A stretch of 56,195 nucleotides of DNA from Gryganskiella cystojenkinii (lineage: Eukaryota > Mortierellomycota > Mortierellomycetes > Mortierellales > Mortierellaceae). The position numbers were made by a program, and so were the translations under genes. Each line of letters begins with the position of its first letter. Within the stretch, counting starts at the first letter, position 1. The stretch is taken from contig JAAAIG010000133.1 in the NCBI GenBank assembly GCA_015852425.1, forward strand, positions 1-56,195. The letters run 5' to 3'. The notes under the pieces were generated by a model. That model ran no database searches. It was not told the DNA's origin and saw only the letters and a program-made list of their open reading frames with translations. This document shows positions 11,917 through 22,800 of the stretch, piece by piece.

Positions 11917-13734
11917 TATGCTGAACGTGTTTTGCGTGTGAACTTTTTTGTTTGTTCTCTCTCTCTTTCAGTAAGGAATGCTCAATTGGCTTGAATGTAA
12001 GAAAGTCAATGAAAGGAAGGAAGGGGAGAGAAATAAGTCGTCGTTTCCGTTCCTGTTTCGTTCCTGTTCGAAAGAAAGTGTGTAAAAAAGTCCGGCGCTA
12101 TGCTGTTAAAAACGAGAAAAGGAAACGCAGTGGAAAAAAAAAGAAAAAATCGGAAAACAGAACAGGGCTTTCACTCTGTAACTGCAAAAAAGGTTAAGGT
12201 CTCCCGTTGGTTCACTTTCCAGAGTGCAGAGGGAGTGTGACCGTCTTTGTGCTGAAAAAGGCAAATGTGCGCATCCATCAATACTGTGACGTCATTAGTG
12301 CTCATAGGAAATGGCGTCCGTATGCTAGTTCTTTTCGCGCGTCTGCTGTTTCCTAGGCACCAAAGACTGGAACGAAAACCAAAAAAAATGTGGTATTCGT
12401 TTATGTCATGCCAGGTCATGCTAGACATGACTGCCACTCGCCTCTTCCCATGAGAGCACGTTATTTCCAGTGGAGAGGAGGGACCGGAACTTTTTTGGCC
12501 TTCTTAGCCTCCAGTATTATGCATATCGCTGGCGCCTTTTTAAAACGCATCGCCTCGTTTGAGGGGAAGAGACGAATAGGAAGAGATAGACGAGAGGAGC
12601 TACGTTTTTGCCGAGTCTTCCTCATACTTTTCATTGTTGGTACTGCAGCTGTCACCCTGCAAGGAAAAGATAGCGGTGGCATAACTGCGCTCTCATGTTT
12701 TGGACCTTCTTTGTCTATATGGGTATTCATCACCTTTACTTCTACTATTCTTTCTGCTATTTTTGTCATGCAAAGAAAACAAGAAGAAGAGAAAAAGAAG
12801 CAAAACTCTTGAAATGAGTTTTTGTTATCTGCTTTGATATTATGTACATTAACCAGTCCATTTTTCCCTCCGCTTCTCGACCAAAAAAAAATAAGTAAGA
12901 AATACAAATATCCGCGGCAAACATTGCATCTTAGGCGATGGTTTCGATAGGCTATTTTCGACATCTGTATCCCAGCCTCCACCTAATTTTCTTTACTGAC
13001 GCGAACGCGGACAAAAAATGAGAAATGTGCACGGTGGCAAGAAAAAGGTTTACGTCTGAATAAATAATGAAAAGAGAGTGGCAGGTTGAGCACTGTTTTC
13101 ATTCTTGTCTGTGTGTTGGCCCTTCTATTTGCCTCTGCCTCCAAGATGGAACTCTACCTGTATTTTTTCTTCCACAATTACAATCGCTTGTTCGCCCTTT
13201 TTTTTTTGCGTGTATCTGTGCAACAAACTTGACTGCTCCTGGTGTTTCGATTGGGCTACTTGTCCGACATGATCAGACGCGCTTATTGTTTCGCGGCGAA
13301 CCTTACTTGGTTTTTTTCTTTCTTTTTTTTTTTAAGAAACGGGCCTGTGGAGCAAGTCGACAAGAACGAGGGCGAGGATTTCCACAATAGATGATTATCA
13401 GTCCTCCATTCAACAGAGAAGAGCCAAGGCCTAAAAAAATCGACCGTTCATTCTCTTTTTTGTCGTATAAAGACACAAAGACCTTCCTCTTCCGGACTTT
13501 AACACAACACAAAAAAACTTGAACCACCTCTTTATCTTTGTTTCCTCGGCCTCTCCACTCCGCAACCTCAGTATCTCCGAAAAAGACTCCCACCAACCTC
13601 CTTCTGAAAGACCTTCCTTTTCCATCCATATCCTCGTCTCTATCCACCTCTTTTTCTAAAAACCATCACTGCCGCCATTCAAAAATAGGTCATCCACAAC
13701 ATTCTTACCTCATCGACCGTTGTCGTGGCACAGC
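11917..13734. other. Long intergenic region, divergent promoters
   Basis: About 1.8 kb between MDJ1 and the zinc-finger gene. It holds A-rich (12,100-12,160) and T-rich (13,195-13,335) tracts and a CT-rich leader before 13735. Overlapping open frames occur at 12390-12812 (+, 140 codons) and 12461-12982 (-, 173 codons). Neither shows a domain, and both are rich in rare codons, so I do not call them genes. A possible 5' leader intron may end at the AATAG near 13,688. Confidence 0.4.
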
Positions 13735-16140
13735 ATGGAAGTAACCACTTGGTCAACTGGAGACGACGCTGCAGTGTCAGCACCATTGCTCATCAGTGCA
13801 ACAATACCCATGCAGTTCAACCACCTTGCACCCACCTCTGCCTCTGACGCACAGCATTACGCAGATGGCTCGTTTTCACTCTTTGAAGACAATAGCAGTA
13901 GTAACAAGAACAACATGGCAAACATTCCTCAGTCCTCGATCGACGCTGAACCTTGGATTTACCCGTTCGAACAGCAGGGTCAGAGCCAACCGCAAAGACA
14001 GAACAGCAACCTCTCTGGATTTTACTCATATACCTCTCCTGCACCTGCACGGCATCAACCACCTCAGGATGGTCTCCTGACACCGCCACAGGTACTATCG
14101 ATGGATATGTCCAAGGACGATAGGTACTCGGTGACCCCTGCCTATGTTCAGCAACAGAGCCTAGGTTCGTCTTCTTGCGTGACTGAAAGCCTTTTACAGT
14201 CAATCGAGCACTGTACATCGCCACCCCATCACCATCCACTTCACCGCCAGCCCCCTCTCCAGCAAGACTCGACGATTGCATCTTCTTCTTCGTCTTCTTC
14301 TTTCTCTTCTCCTTTCTCTTCCTCTTCTCTATTCTCGACATCGAGCGTCCCCGACATGACCTCGACTCACCCACTGGATCCGTCCCCACTGGGAGCATCT
14401 ACCCAGTCAATAGACTCTCAACAGTACTCGATGATGATGAACGAGGCCACGAGCAGGGTTCTCTCCCTGGCATCGTCTTCCCCACTGCTCCAGCCCATGA
14501 CGACGACTCTCACTCAGCAACAACAGCAGTTGTTCCAACGCAGCTCCCTCCCCCTGACAACAGGCACTCCGACCCGCCAGCAATCTTATCATCTTCAGCT
14601 ACCTCAAATCGCGCTCCGTCGTGCTGACAGTACCGAGTCCTTTGTCTCATCCTCTCCCTCGTTCCACTCTGCATCCTGCTCTCCCATGATCACCTCATCA
14701 TCGACCACTGTCACAGCAGCTTCTCCCAGGCACTGGATGGCGGATACCAGTGACGAGCACGTGTCGAACTGCGGTTCTTCCGCCCATGGTATCTCCGCCC
14801 CTAATACCCCTCTGATCCTTAGTCCAGCCCCGTTGCAACAACAACAGCATCTTCAACATCATCATCATAACCAACAACAGCAACAGCAAGATTATTTTTT
14901 TCCTGTGGCTTCTAGCCCTGCCCCCAACACTCTTCGACCTTATGCCAGCAGCAGTCACCTGAGTTCACATATGACCATGGACCTATTGACGACAACGTCG
15001 ACTGCAACGTCCCCCCCTCCTGCCTCCTCTCCCTTCCAATCCCCGGCCATCAACGATTATCATCAACAACAACAACAACAACAGCAGCAGTTCTCGTACG
15101 ATCATGACCATAATCCCCAGTCGCAGCGGACCCAGATCCCAGTTCCTCGCGAGGGTTTTGCAAATCGTCATCAACAACAGCCACCCATGATGTCAAGTTC
15201 CCTGTCGTCCTCAACCTCGATCCCATACTTTTCAAGTGATTCCCTGTCGTCGATGTCGACCTCGGGCACATCCATCTCCTCGGTGCCCTCAAGTCCCATG
15301 ATGCCAGGTCTCTATAACGATTGCCTTATGTTGTCAACTAATGCCTGCGCGAAAAGACGTCCCTATGCTTCTACTACATCAGGCACCGTTCTGATCTCCA
15401 ACACAAAGAAAATGACCAATGGTGCATTTTCTCCTGTAGGACGAAGTCGCCGCGCAACTACTGCCGCTGCCGCTGGCTCCCCAAACAAGGTTAGCTCCGC
15501 CACCACGGCCTCGGCTACGAAAAGGAACAAGGCCCGCTACGTCTGTCAGATCCCAAATTGTCATCGGACTTTTTCCCGTCCTTTTAACCTTAAATCTCAT
15601 GGTCTCACACACGAGACCCAGCGCCCGCACGCCTGTGGGATCTGCCCAAAGACTTTTGCTAGGATTCACGACCGTGATCGTCATCGAAAAGGCCATCTCA
15701 TTGAAAAAGCCCACAGTTGCGTCGTCTGTCTCGGTCGATTCGCACGACAAGATGCTGTGACTCGACATTTGAAACTTGCCGGCGGTCAGAACCCCTGCTC
15801 GATTATTTTAAATAGTCGAGGGTTGAGTTTCCGAGATGCTGCAGCCGGGAGGGTGTCGAGGGGGATGTTGGGCGATGATGAGGAAGGGATCCGGAGGTTG
15901 TTGGAACGGCTGGAGGAGCAAAATCGAAGAGCTCGAGCGAATCGCAATTTGGAGGCCGGGATGATGACCATGAACATGCAGATGCATATGGCCCTCGGGT
16001 TAAACCCGAATGGTGATGGAGTCGATATTCGGCACGGCAACGGCATCGGTGGAACCCTTGGTTTGAACCACATGGGGGGATTACAGCATGTCGACTATAG
16101 CGGTCATCAACAGCCGCAACAGCAGCGTGGAGGATGGTGA
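13735..16140 (+). CDS. C2H2 zinc-finger transcription factor, Crz1-like fingers
   Basis: Single-exon gene, 801 residues from the ATG at 13735. Residues 1 to about 590 are low complexity, rich in Ser, Pro, Gln and His, with several polyQ runs, typical of an activation region. Three adjacent zinc fingers lie at about residues 602-690. Finger 1 is CQIPNC...H-x3-H with the helix RPFNLKSH. Finger 2 is CGIC...H-x3-H with the helix RIHDRDRH. Finger 3 is CVVC...H-x8-C with the helix RQDAVTRH, so its last ligand is Cys. The RPFNLKSH / RIHDRDRH / RQDAVTRH series resembles fungal Crz1/Prz1-type regulators of calcium and stress responses, but no calcineurin docking motif (PxIxIT) is evident to me. A short basic, Arg-rich helix (RRLLERLEEQNRRARANRN) follows the fingers. 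The target genes are unknown. Confidence 0.85.
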   Translation: MEVTTWSTGDDAAVSAPLLISATIPMQFNHLAPTSASDAQHYADGSFSLFEDNSSSNKNNMANIPQSSIDAEPWIYPFEQQGQSQPQRQNSNLSGFYSYTSPAPARHQPPQDGLLTPPQVLSMDMSKDDRYSVTPAYVQQQSLGSSSCVTESLLQSIEHCTSPPHHHPLHRQPPLQQDSTIASSSSSSSFSSPFSSSSLFSTSSVPDMTSTHPLDPSPLGASTQSIDSQQYSMMMNEATSRVLSLASSSPLLQPMTTTLTQQQQQLFQRSSLPLTTGTPTRQQSYHLQLPQIALRRADSTESFVSSSPSFHSASCSPMITSSSTTVTAASPRHWMADTSDEHVSNCGSSAHGISAPNTPLILSPAPLQQQQHLQHHHHNQQQQQQDYFFPVASSPAPNTLRPYASSSHLSSHMTMDLLTTTSTATSPPPASSPFQSPAINDYHQQQQQQQQQFSYDHDHNPQSQRTQIPVPREGFANRHQQQPPMMSSSLSSSTSIPYFSSDSLSSMSTSGTSISSVPSSPMMPGLYNDCLMLSTNACAKRRPYASTTSGTVLISNTKKMTNGAFSPVGRSRRATTAAAAGSPNKVSSATTASATKRNKARYVCQIPNCHRTFSRPFNLKSHGLTHETQRPHACGICPKTFARIHDRDRHRKGHLIEKAHSCVVCLGRFARQDAVTRHLKLAGGQNPCSIILNSRGLSFRDAAAGRVSRGMLGDDEEGIRRLLERLEEQNRRARANRNLEAGMMTMNMQMHMALGLNPNGDGVDIRHGNGIGGTLGLNHMGGLQHVDYSGHQQPQQQRGGW

Positions 16141-16849
16141 TCTGTTTCCTATCTTAGCATCATAGAAATAAGCAGAGAAAGTTAGAATAACAAAGGAGGG
16201 ATGGCAGGTCCCACTCTCCTCGAAGTCGAACGATTTCTGCTCTGGCTCTAGTCAAAAAAAGAGCCTTTCTACGAAGCGCGTTTATTTCGTGTCTCGATTT
16301 TCGTTCTTGCGAAACAAAAAAAGGTCGATCTTTCTTATGGGCGGTGCAAAAGAGAAGAGAAGACAAAGACCTCGAACATGGAGGCCATTGTCATTTTTTC
16401 AATTGCACTGCCTCTTCACTTTCGGGGTCATCCGGGCCTCTTTCTTTTTTTTTGGCCGCTTTACTGTCGAATCGGCACGAGCATGAATCTGTTTGAAAAA
16501 GGTTGTCGACCTTCACAACTCCAAAAGAAACAGATTTTCTACTCTTACCAAGAAATAAAAATAAAAGTACCGCAGCTCCTTCTTCCTTCAAGGCACTGTC
16601 ATGCACAAATATCCAAAGAAGGACAAATTAAAAAAAAGAAAGAAAAAAATTCGTGCCTATTGAGAGTGCATTGACAACAACGTGAACCAGCAAACCATGG
16701 TCCGAAGAGGATCAGCCACCCTCTTTTTGTTCCGCCTTCCTCATCATCGCAAAGTTTCTTTTTCTTTTCCTTCGTTGTTCAATCCCAATCCATCAAAAAT
16801 CTTTTTGTCTGACCTTCACTCTCTGTCCAACTAATGTTATTGGGGAACC
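16141..16849. other. Intergenic region
   Basis: Sequence between two genes on the same strand. It is AT-rich, with poly-A and poly-T runs (for example 16,626-16,650) and pyrimidine-rich segments before 16850. Short open frames lack coding character. The promoter of the RBR gene should lie here. Confidence 0.4.
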
Positions 16850-19373
16850 ATGTCAACGGTTGCTTACGACTTGGCCTGTATCTTGATTCATTCACTCATT
16901 TCCTTTTTTCTTCTCGTCTCCTTTTACTTTTCTATTCCCCTTTCTTTTTCTGTTTCTTCTTGTTCTTATTCTTTGAGTCATACGCAATATCACCCTAGAC
17001 AGCAACAACAACAACTCTCCAGCCTCCAACACAGCAACATCGTCATCGGAGCTTTCCCCAGTACCACACCCTCTGCCTGTGTCACTCCCCAAGTTGTTGC
17101 AAACGTCCCAGACTCGAATTCTTCATTTCTCTCCCCACCTCCTTACTCATCTTTGTCTTCTGTCACACCATCTTCCTTTTCTCCCTCTGAAGCTACTTCT
17201 CCCATTTCTCGTCCGAATCAATATCCCACGCCAAGACCAACACTGCCGTCTTCCCTTCCTGTGTCCCCACCACCGTATTCGCCTCCAACAACTCGCACCC
17301 TCCTTTCACAATCAGATCCTCGACCGTCTTCGTCTTCATCTTCGTCCTCGTTCATATCCCGGTCTCTGTTCAAGAGAGCTCTTCGCTCCGTGACTATTGT
17401 CTCCAACACAAAACCAGGTGTTCGTCTTCATCTCCGTCGTGCGTCGTCAAGTGAAATCAACAACAAGGTCATGACTTCCCACCATCATCATTACACGTAC
17501 TCTTCGTCCTCTGGTGGGAGCAACAGCAACAACCATGTCTATGCTCCTGGATGTTATCCATCCTATACCTCTTCTTCGCCTCCTACATCCTATTCCTCTT
17601 ACCCGGCCTACTACCCTCCTTCTACTTCCCCTACCGTCCACACCATCAGCCCACAATACCGTCAGCAACGCAAACGGGGCGTGGTCCGAGAATGCAAGAT
17701 TTGCTTTGAAGAGTTTGAATGGATGTCGTTGGAACAACTCAAGAAACGGGAACAACACCCTCAATCCGCGCCACCATCTCCTCCACTCTCGCCTCAGCTT
17801 TTGCCGGATGAAGAGGTGACGATTGATGCCGGGTTCGTAGAGGCCGACTGGGGCGAGGAACCGATCGATGTGATTGAACAGATTCAACGGCTCCAGCTCC
17901 TGGAACAGAAACATGCTGATAACCAACCGCCCTGGGGGAACACGACAGGTGCGATTGATGAAGAAGTCGCGCTGGATTACCTGTTGTATTCTTCTTCGCC
18001 CGAGGCTTCGTCTTCCTCTTCTCCTTCTGATTCTTCACCACTGTCGATGCCCTCGCTTTCAAGTTGTTCCTCTCTCAACTCGTTGTCCTCACCCAACACG
18101 ATTTCGACTTCGCCAAATACTTTGCCACAGGGTACCCGGACCAGAAAACGAAGCTCGTTCACGAAATTTTTCAAACCTGTGTCGAGTCGTAGGAGTGCTG
18201 AAGGCACAACGACCTCGAGCATCAGCTACAACAACAACAGCAACAGCAATAATAATAAAAATGGTAACGGGGTTTACCAGAACAGCGGTCACCCGAACAG
18301 CAGTATCTTTGACTTGCCAATCTTCAAGTACAGCGCCTTCCGAGCCGAACGTTCAGCCACTAGTCGTTCTTCCTCCACCTGGTCTTCACAGTCCGCATCC
18401 TCGTCTCCTGGAGGAAGGAACCACGACCTTTCGACACTGCACTCGAGCTCCCCACGTCCTCCATCCAAGAGTCCTGATGCGCTCAAACTCGGGGGTGCGT
18501 TGCCCTGTGGGTCAGGGGAAGAGGATCAAGAACACCTGTTCTGTTTCGAATGTCTATCGAGACATGTGGCGACCCAGGTCCAAGCACGGACCTGGCCCGT
18601 GATCTGCCCTGCGGAGAACTGCCGAGCGTCGGTTGAGGATCCGTTTCTGATCGAGATGTTTTTAGGAGGCGAAGCCCATCTCTGGCACTCGACTGCGATG
18701 GAGAACGCGGTGCAGAACAAGGTTAAAAAAAACTCTTTTTTTTTTTCCTTTTCATTCATAGATCTACTGCCCTCAAAAGACATGCGCCAAACTCATTGAC
18801 GGTAGTGGCGATCTCTCTGCGGAACAACTTCGGGAAGTGAACTGTCCTTATTGCGATTACCAGTTCTGTGCCTCATGTTCAGAAAAGTCCCATAAAGGTA
18901 AAAGACCAAAAAACTCTTTTGTATCGTCCTAGACAAAAAAAATTACTTTCCAGCTCACATGGTTATGTCCTGTGTTCACTCCTTTTTCAGGAGAGACCTG
19001 TGAGTTTATCAAGGCCAGCAAGCTGACCAAGGAATCGGATAGTGCTTTGGAAAACTTGGCCAAGCAAATGAAATGGAAGCAGTGCCCTAGCTGCAAGCAC
19101 ATGGTCGAAAAGATCTCTGGTTCGTGTTCACTCTTACATTTTTTTTTTTCCCTGCCCAGGTCAAGAACACACAATAGGGTAATAGAATACAGACAACAGA
19201 TAACAAACTGACACATTTTTTTTCCATTTTTTTCATACCCTTTCTCTCCTCTCTATTTCTCTCTTACCTTCATGACCACGTTCTTAGGATGCAACCATAT
19301 GACTTGCCGATGCAGCCACCAGTTCTGCTACGTGTGCGCCGCCAAGTGGTCTTGCTCAAAGCACCGTGGATGA
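16850..19373 (+). CDS. RBR (RING-IBR-RING) E3 ubiquitin ligase, RNF216/TRIAD3-like
   Basis: Four exons: 16850-18721, 18762-18897, 18991-19119 and 19288-19373, giving 740 residues. RING1 begins CKICFEEFEW at residue 282. Its second half (PCGSGEEDQEHLFCFECL) comes only about 265 residues later, after a Ser-rich insertion. The IBR follows (YCPQKTCAKLI ... CPYCDYQFCASC). RING2 is CPSCKHMVEKISGCNHMTCR, whose GC cysteine is the expected catalytic thioester residue. It ends with CSHQFCYVC. RBR ligases pass ubiquitin through that cysteine to substrates. The arrangement and the CNHMTCRC motif are closest to RNF216. The first 40 residues are hydrophobic, and no other start is available until residue 208, so the N-terminus is uncertain. 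The first intron is only 40 nt with donor GTTAAA; a 53-nt version with donor GTGCAG at 18710 would drop four residues. AATAAA occurs at 19540. Confidence 0.85.
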
Positions 19374-19801
19374 CAAGAACTCTTTTACTCAACTAACAAG
19401 CAAACCAACAAAAACGACAAAAATTCTTCCTAGCTCACACTCGATCGCTCTATTGTTGCGTAGATAAACGATCTTCTTTGATCTTTTTTTTTTTACATTC
19501 CGTTTTTTCCTCGCTTCTTCTCTCCCATCTCGCATGTGAAATAAACGTCAGAAAAATGGTGAGGGATACTTAGACCACAGTATTGTACAGTACTCTCTCC
19601 AAAGTAGCCTGACCTGAATATGATCCCTCCTTGCCCGTTTGTCAACAGACAAAAAACGAGACCCTGCAATCATCTAAAAGGTCACCAAGTGAAGAACCTC
19701 TGACCCTCCTCTTTTTTCAGAAATGGAGGGGTATTTATTCATACAAGTGTTCATTTTTTTTTCTTCATTCTTCTTGCTTTCTTTCTCACTTCCTTCCTTC
19801 A
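19374..19801. other. Convergent intergenic region
   Basis: About 430 nt between the stops of the RBR ligase and the pseudokinase. It holds a T-rich tract, an AATAAA at 19540-19545 on the plus strand and T-rich runs that can serve the minus-strand gene. No gene seen. Confidence 0.5.
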
Positions 19802-22800
19802 TCAAATGGGGATTCCAAACTTGCGACATTGATCCACCGCACGTTGCTCCCTTTGTCTGGCCGCCAACTGCCAATAATGATTCCGTCTCGCCACATTTTG
19901 TTGCACCACGGCACTGCCCTTATGATACGCATCCCCGACCAGGAATTGAGCAAACGCATTTCCCGAATCTGCAGCCATCTCCATATGTCCAAACCCGGTC
20001 ACATGGTTCCGTTCGATTCCCTGTCCCTCAAGGAAACAGACCGCGGTATAGAAATGAGCATTCGAGGCCAATCGCTGGTAATGCAACCGTTGTTGCTGTT
20101 GATGTTGCGTCAGGCCATCCAACACAGTTGGGGACTGGATCAAGAGATCCAATCTTGTCACGGCTAAGAAGATCTCGAACGCGCGTCGCTTGTCTTCCAG
20201 TTGCCCACCCTCGCCATGGAACAGGTAATAGGCCGTCCAGTACATGCCCTCGACGTTTCCTTGATCATGAAACGATTTAAAGATCACCCAGGCGCGTTCA
20301 CGCTCTTGATTCTCGTGTAGGCGCAGGGCTCGAGACATGGTGTTGGGGTTGTTGTGAGGGTTTGGAGAGACAGGACGATCGATCATCAGGTTTGTGGAAC
20401 TGTGTTGTTGGGAGTGTTGACTCACCGTCGGGCGTAGTGGTGTAGTGATTTCATCTTTGCTGTGGCTTATGCCATTACCGTTGCCAACGTTATTGCCATG
20501 AGTAGGTGGAGACGAATATGACGTCCTAGGCGAGGACGACGACGTGGATCCATTTTGGCTGTGATAACTTCCATTGGTCTGCAACCCTGGGTGCTGATGA
20601 TGCTGTTGATGGTTTTGGTGTTGCTGATGGTGGTTGTTGTGATTGTAATTGTGGAAGCCATTGTTCAAGTTTCCAGCGCCAGTTGGCGAGAACATGGAGC
20701 CACCCATAAGATCATGACTGCCTCCGGTCATCCTGTTTCTGCTACCACTGCCGGCAGTCGTCGGGGTCGAAGCTGTCGGGGTTGTGGTGACACTACCGTC
20801 ATGAAGCAAGAGTCCGTTCATGTTGATATCCAATGGTTGGACACCTGGTGCTCCTGGACCTCCGCCTATCCTCTTGGGTTTAAGGCCAAGAGGGCGAGTG
20901 TTCTTGTTCACAAGAGGCGGTTGATTTTCAAAGGCGCTACCTTGTTGAATGTTGGACGAGGGTGGAGACATGGAGTTAATGGGCGACATGGGACCTTGAG
21001 ATTGTGCGGACGCGAATCCAGGGGACGAGGACTGTTGTTGGTGTCCTCCTCCGTTGACTGGAGACATGAAGGAGGTTGGTCGAGGAGAGGAGCCATCGTT
21101 GCTACTAAAGGACTGGTGATGATGCTGCAGTGGTGGCGGTTGTTGCCTTGGCTTGATCACAGTCCCATCTTGGTGCTCGACATATTCTTCCTTTGAGGCT
21201 GTACTGCCAGCTGAATGTACGCGTCCAAGCGGCGACACAGTCGGCTGTTGGGAAAGTGGCTGAAGCTGATTATGCTGTTGGAGCATTTGAGGCACTTGCT
21301 GTTGCTGATTTTGCTGCTGTTGCTGTGGAGTCATTTGAGGCGTCTGTTGCTGTTGCTGCTGCTGTTGCGCTTTTGATGGAATGCTGAGACCGGGCACGGG
21401 CAACGTCGCCGGTCGAGGCTTTGGCGAATGTTGCTGCTGTTGAAGCATCGGTGGCGTCAACATAGAGGGCGTTGGGATTGGCAGCGTGTTGGCCTTTACA
21501 GGTGGGGCATTCTGTGAATTGGATGGCTGCTGCTGGAGCTGGAGCTGATGCTGCAACTGCTGTTGGTATAATAGCTGCTTCTGAATCTGTGCCTGGCGTT
21601 GAGCTTGCTGTTGGGTCTGCTGTTGAGACTGGTTCTGAATAGGCTCTTGGGTCTGGTTCTGAGACAGGGCCTTTTGTTGCCCTTGGGCCTGCGTTTGAGG
21701 TGCTGGTTGAGACTGGGGAGGAGTGGGTACTGGCTGCTGTTGCTGCTGTCGAGGAGGCAAAGGTGAAGATTGAGGAGGCTGCTGCTGCAGCGGTCTCTGA
21801 GGCGGCGGTTGAGACTGTTGTGATGGCGGTATAGGGGTAGGTACCTGACTAATCTGTTGTTGATTTCGACGCAATTCCTCCAAGGACTCCTCGACGTATC
21901 GCTTGTTCACATAGGGGTTATTCCAGACTTCGGGTGTCAAGTGTCCGTTCCTTGAGCCGATCGGTGTCATGGGCGGTGATATCGGATAGACTTCGTTGCC
22001 ATCCTCGGAGACCTCGGGTGGGAGGATAGCAAAGAGTGGCGGTGGCTTTTTCAAGTTCGCGGGCAAGCCTCCAAAATTTTGCTCGCCATTCTCATACTTG
22101 ACACAGGCATCCCTTAGGATCAACAACACCTGCGAGACTGTGGGTCGAAGTCGAGGATCATGCGACCAACACGCTGACATGATGTTGGCGAACTCTGTAG
22201 GTGTCCCAGTAGGAACCGTCTCGTAGAAATCTTTGAGGACAATCAACTCGGGCAACTCGCGATCAGATCGACTCTCGAACGGGATGCGGTTGGATGCAAT
22301 CTCAAAGAGTAACATGCCAAAACTGTAGATATCACACTCGGCACCATATCGAACTTCCTTGGGTGTCATCTTTTCGGGTGCCAGCCAACGCACAAAACTA
22401 AAAGGATCCGACATGGGGCGTGTCTGAGCGGACTCCAGACGACTCTGTCGAAAGTTGGTGATCTTTGCCTGATTGTGCCGTGTCAACAAGATGTTCTTGG
22501 CCCGCAACGTCTTGTGGATAATGCCAACCTACGTATAAAAACAAAGTCGTGCGTCAGTCTTTGTAAGGATTCCCGTGAAATGACAGTGTCAAGAGAGTTG
22601 TTCTCGCCTCTTTTTACCTCATGCAAAAACTGTAAGCCCCTAGCAATATCAGCTGCAATAAACAACTTTTCTTCCCAGTCCATCTTGTCCTAATAATTGT
22701 GATGCAAAGAACGCGCAATGTTAGCTCATTGAATGTAAGAATATCAGGGTCCTCGTGCTCATAATCGCCATCGCGTTTTACCTTGGCCAGAGCCGAAGCC

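Noticed and set aside
12390..12982. Overlapping open frames of 140 (+) and 173 (-) codons between MDJ1 and the zinc-finger gene.
   Set aside because: Both run through low-complexity sequence, show no domain or splice structure, and differ in codon choice from the confirmed genes.
16878..16998. A pyrimidine-rich GT...AG segment near the RBR start that looks like an intron.
   Set aside because: It is 121 nt long and its removal shifts the reading frame out of the long Ser/Pro-rich frame that leads to RING1. It is kept as coding, with the N-terminus marked uncertain.
21280..21800. Dense CAG/CAA repeats that could be called a satellite.
   Set aside because: They are in frame and encode the polyQ linker of the pseudokinase, so they are part of that gene.
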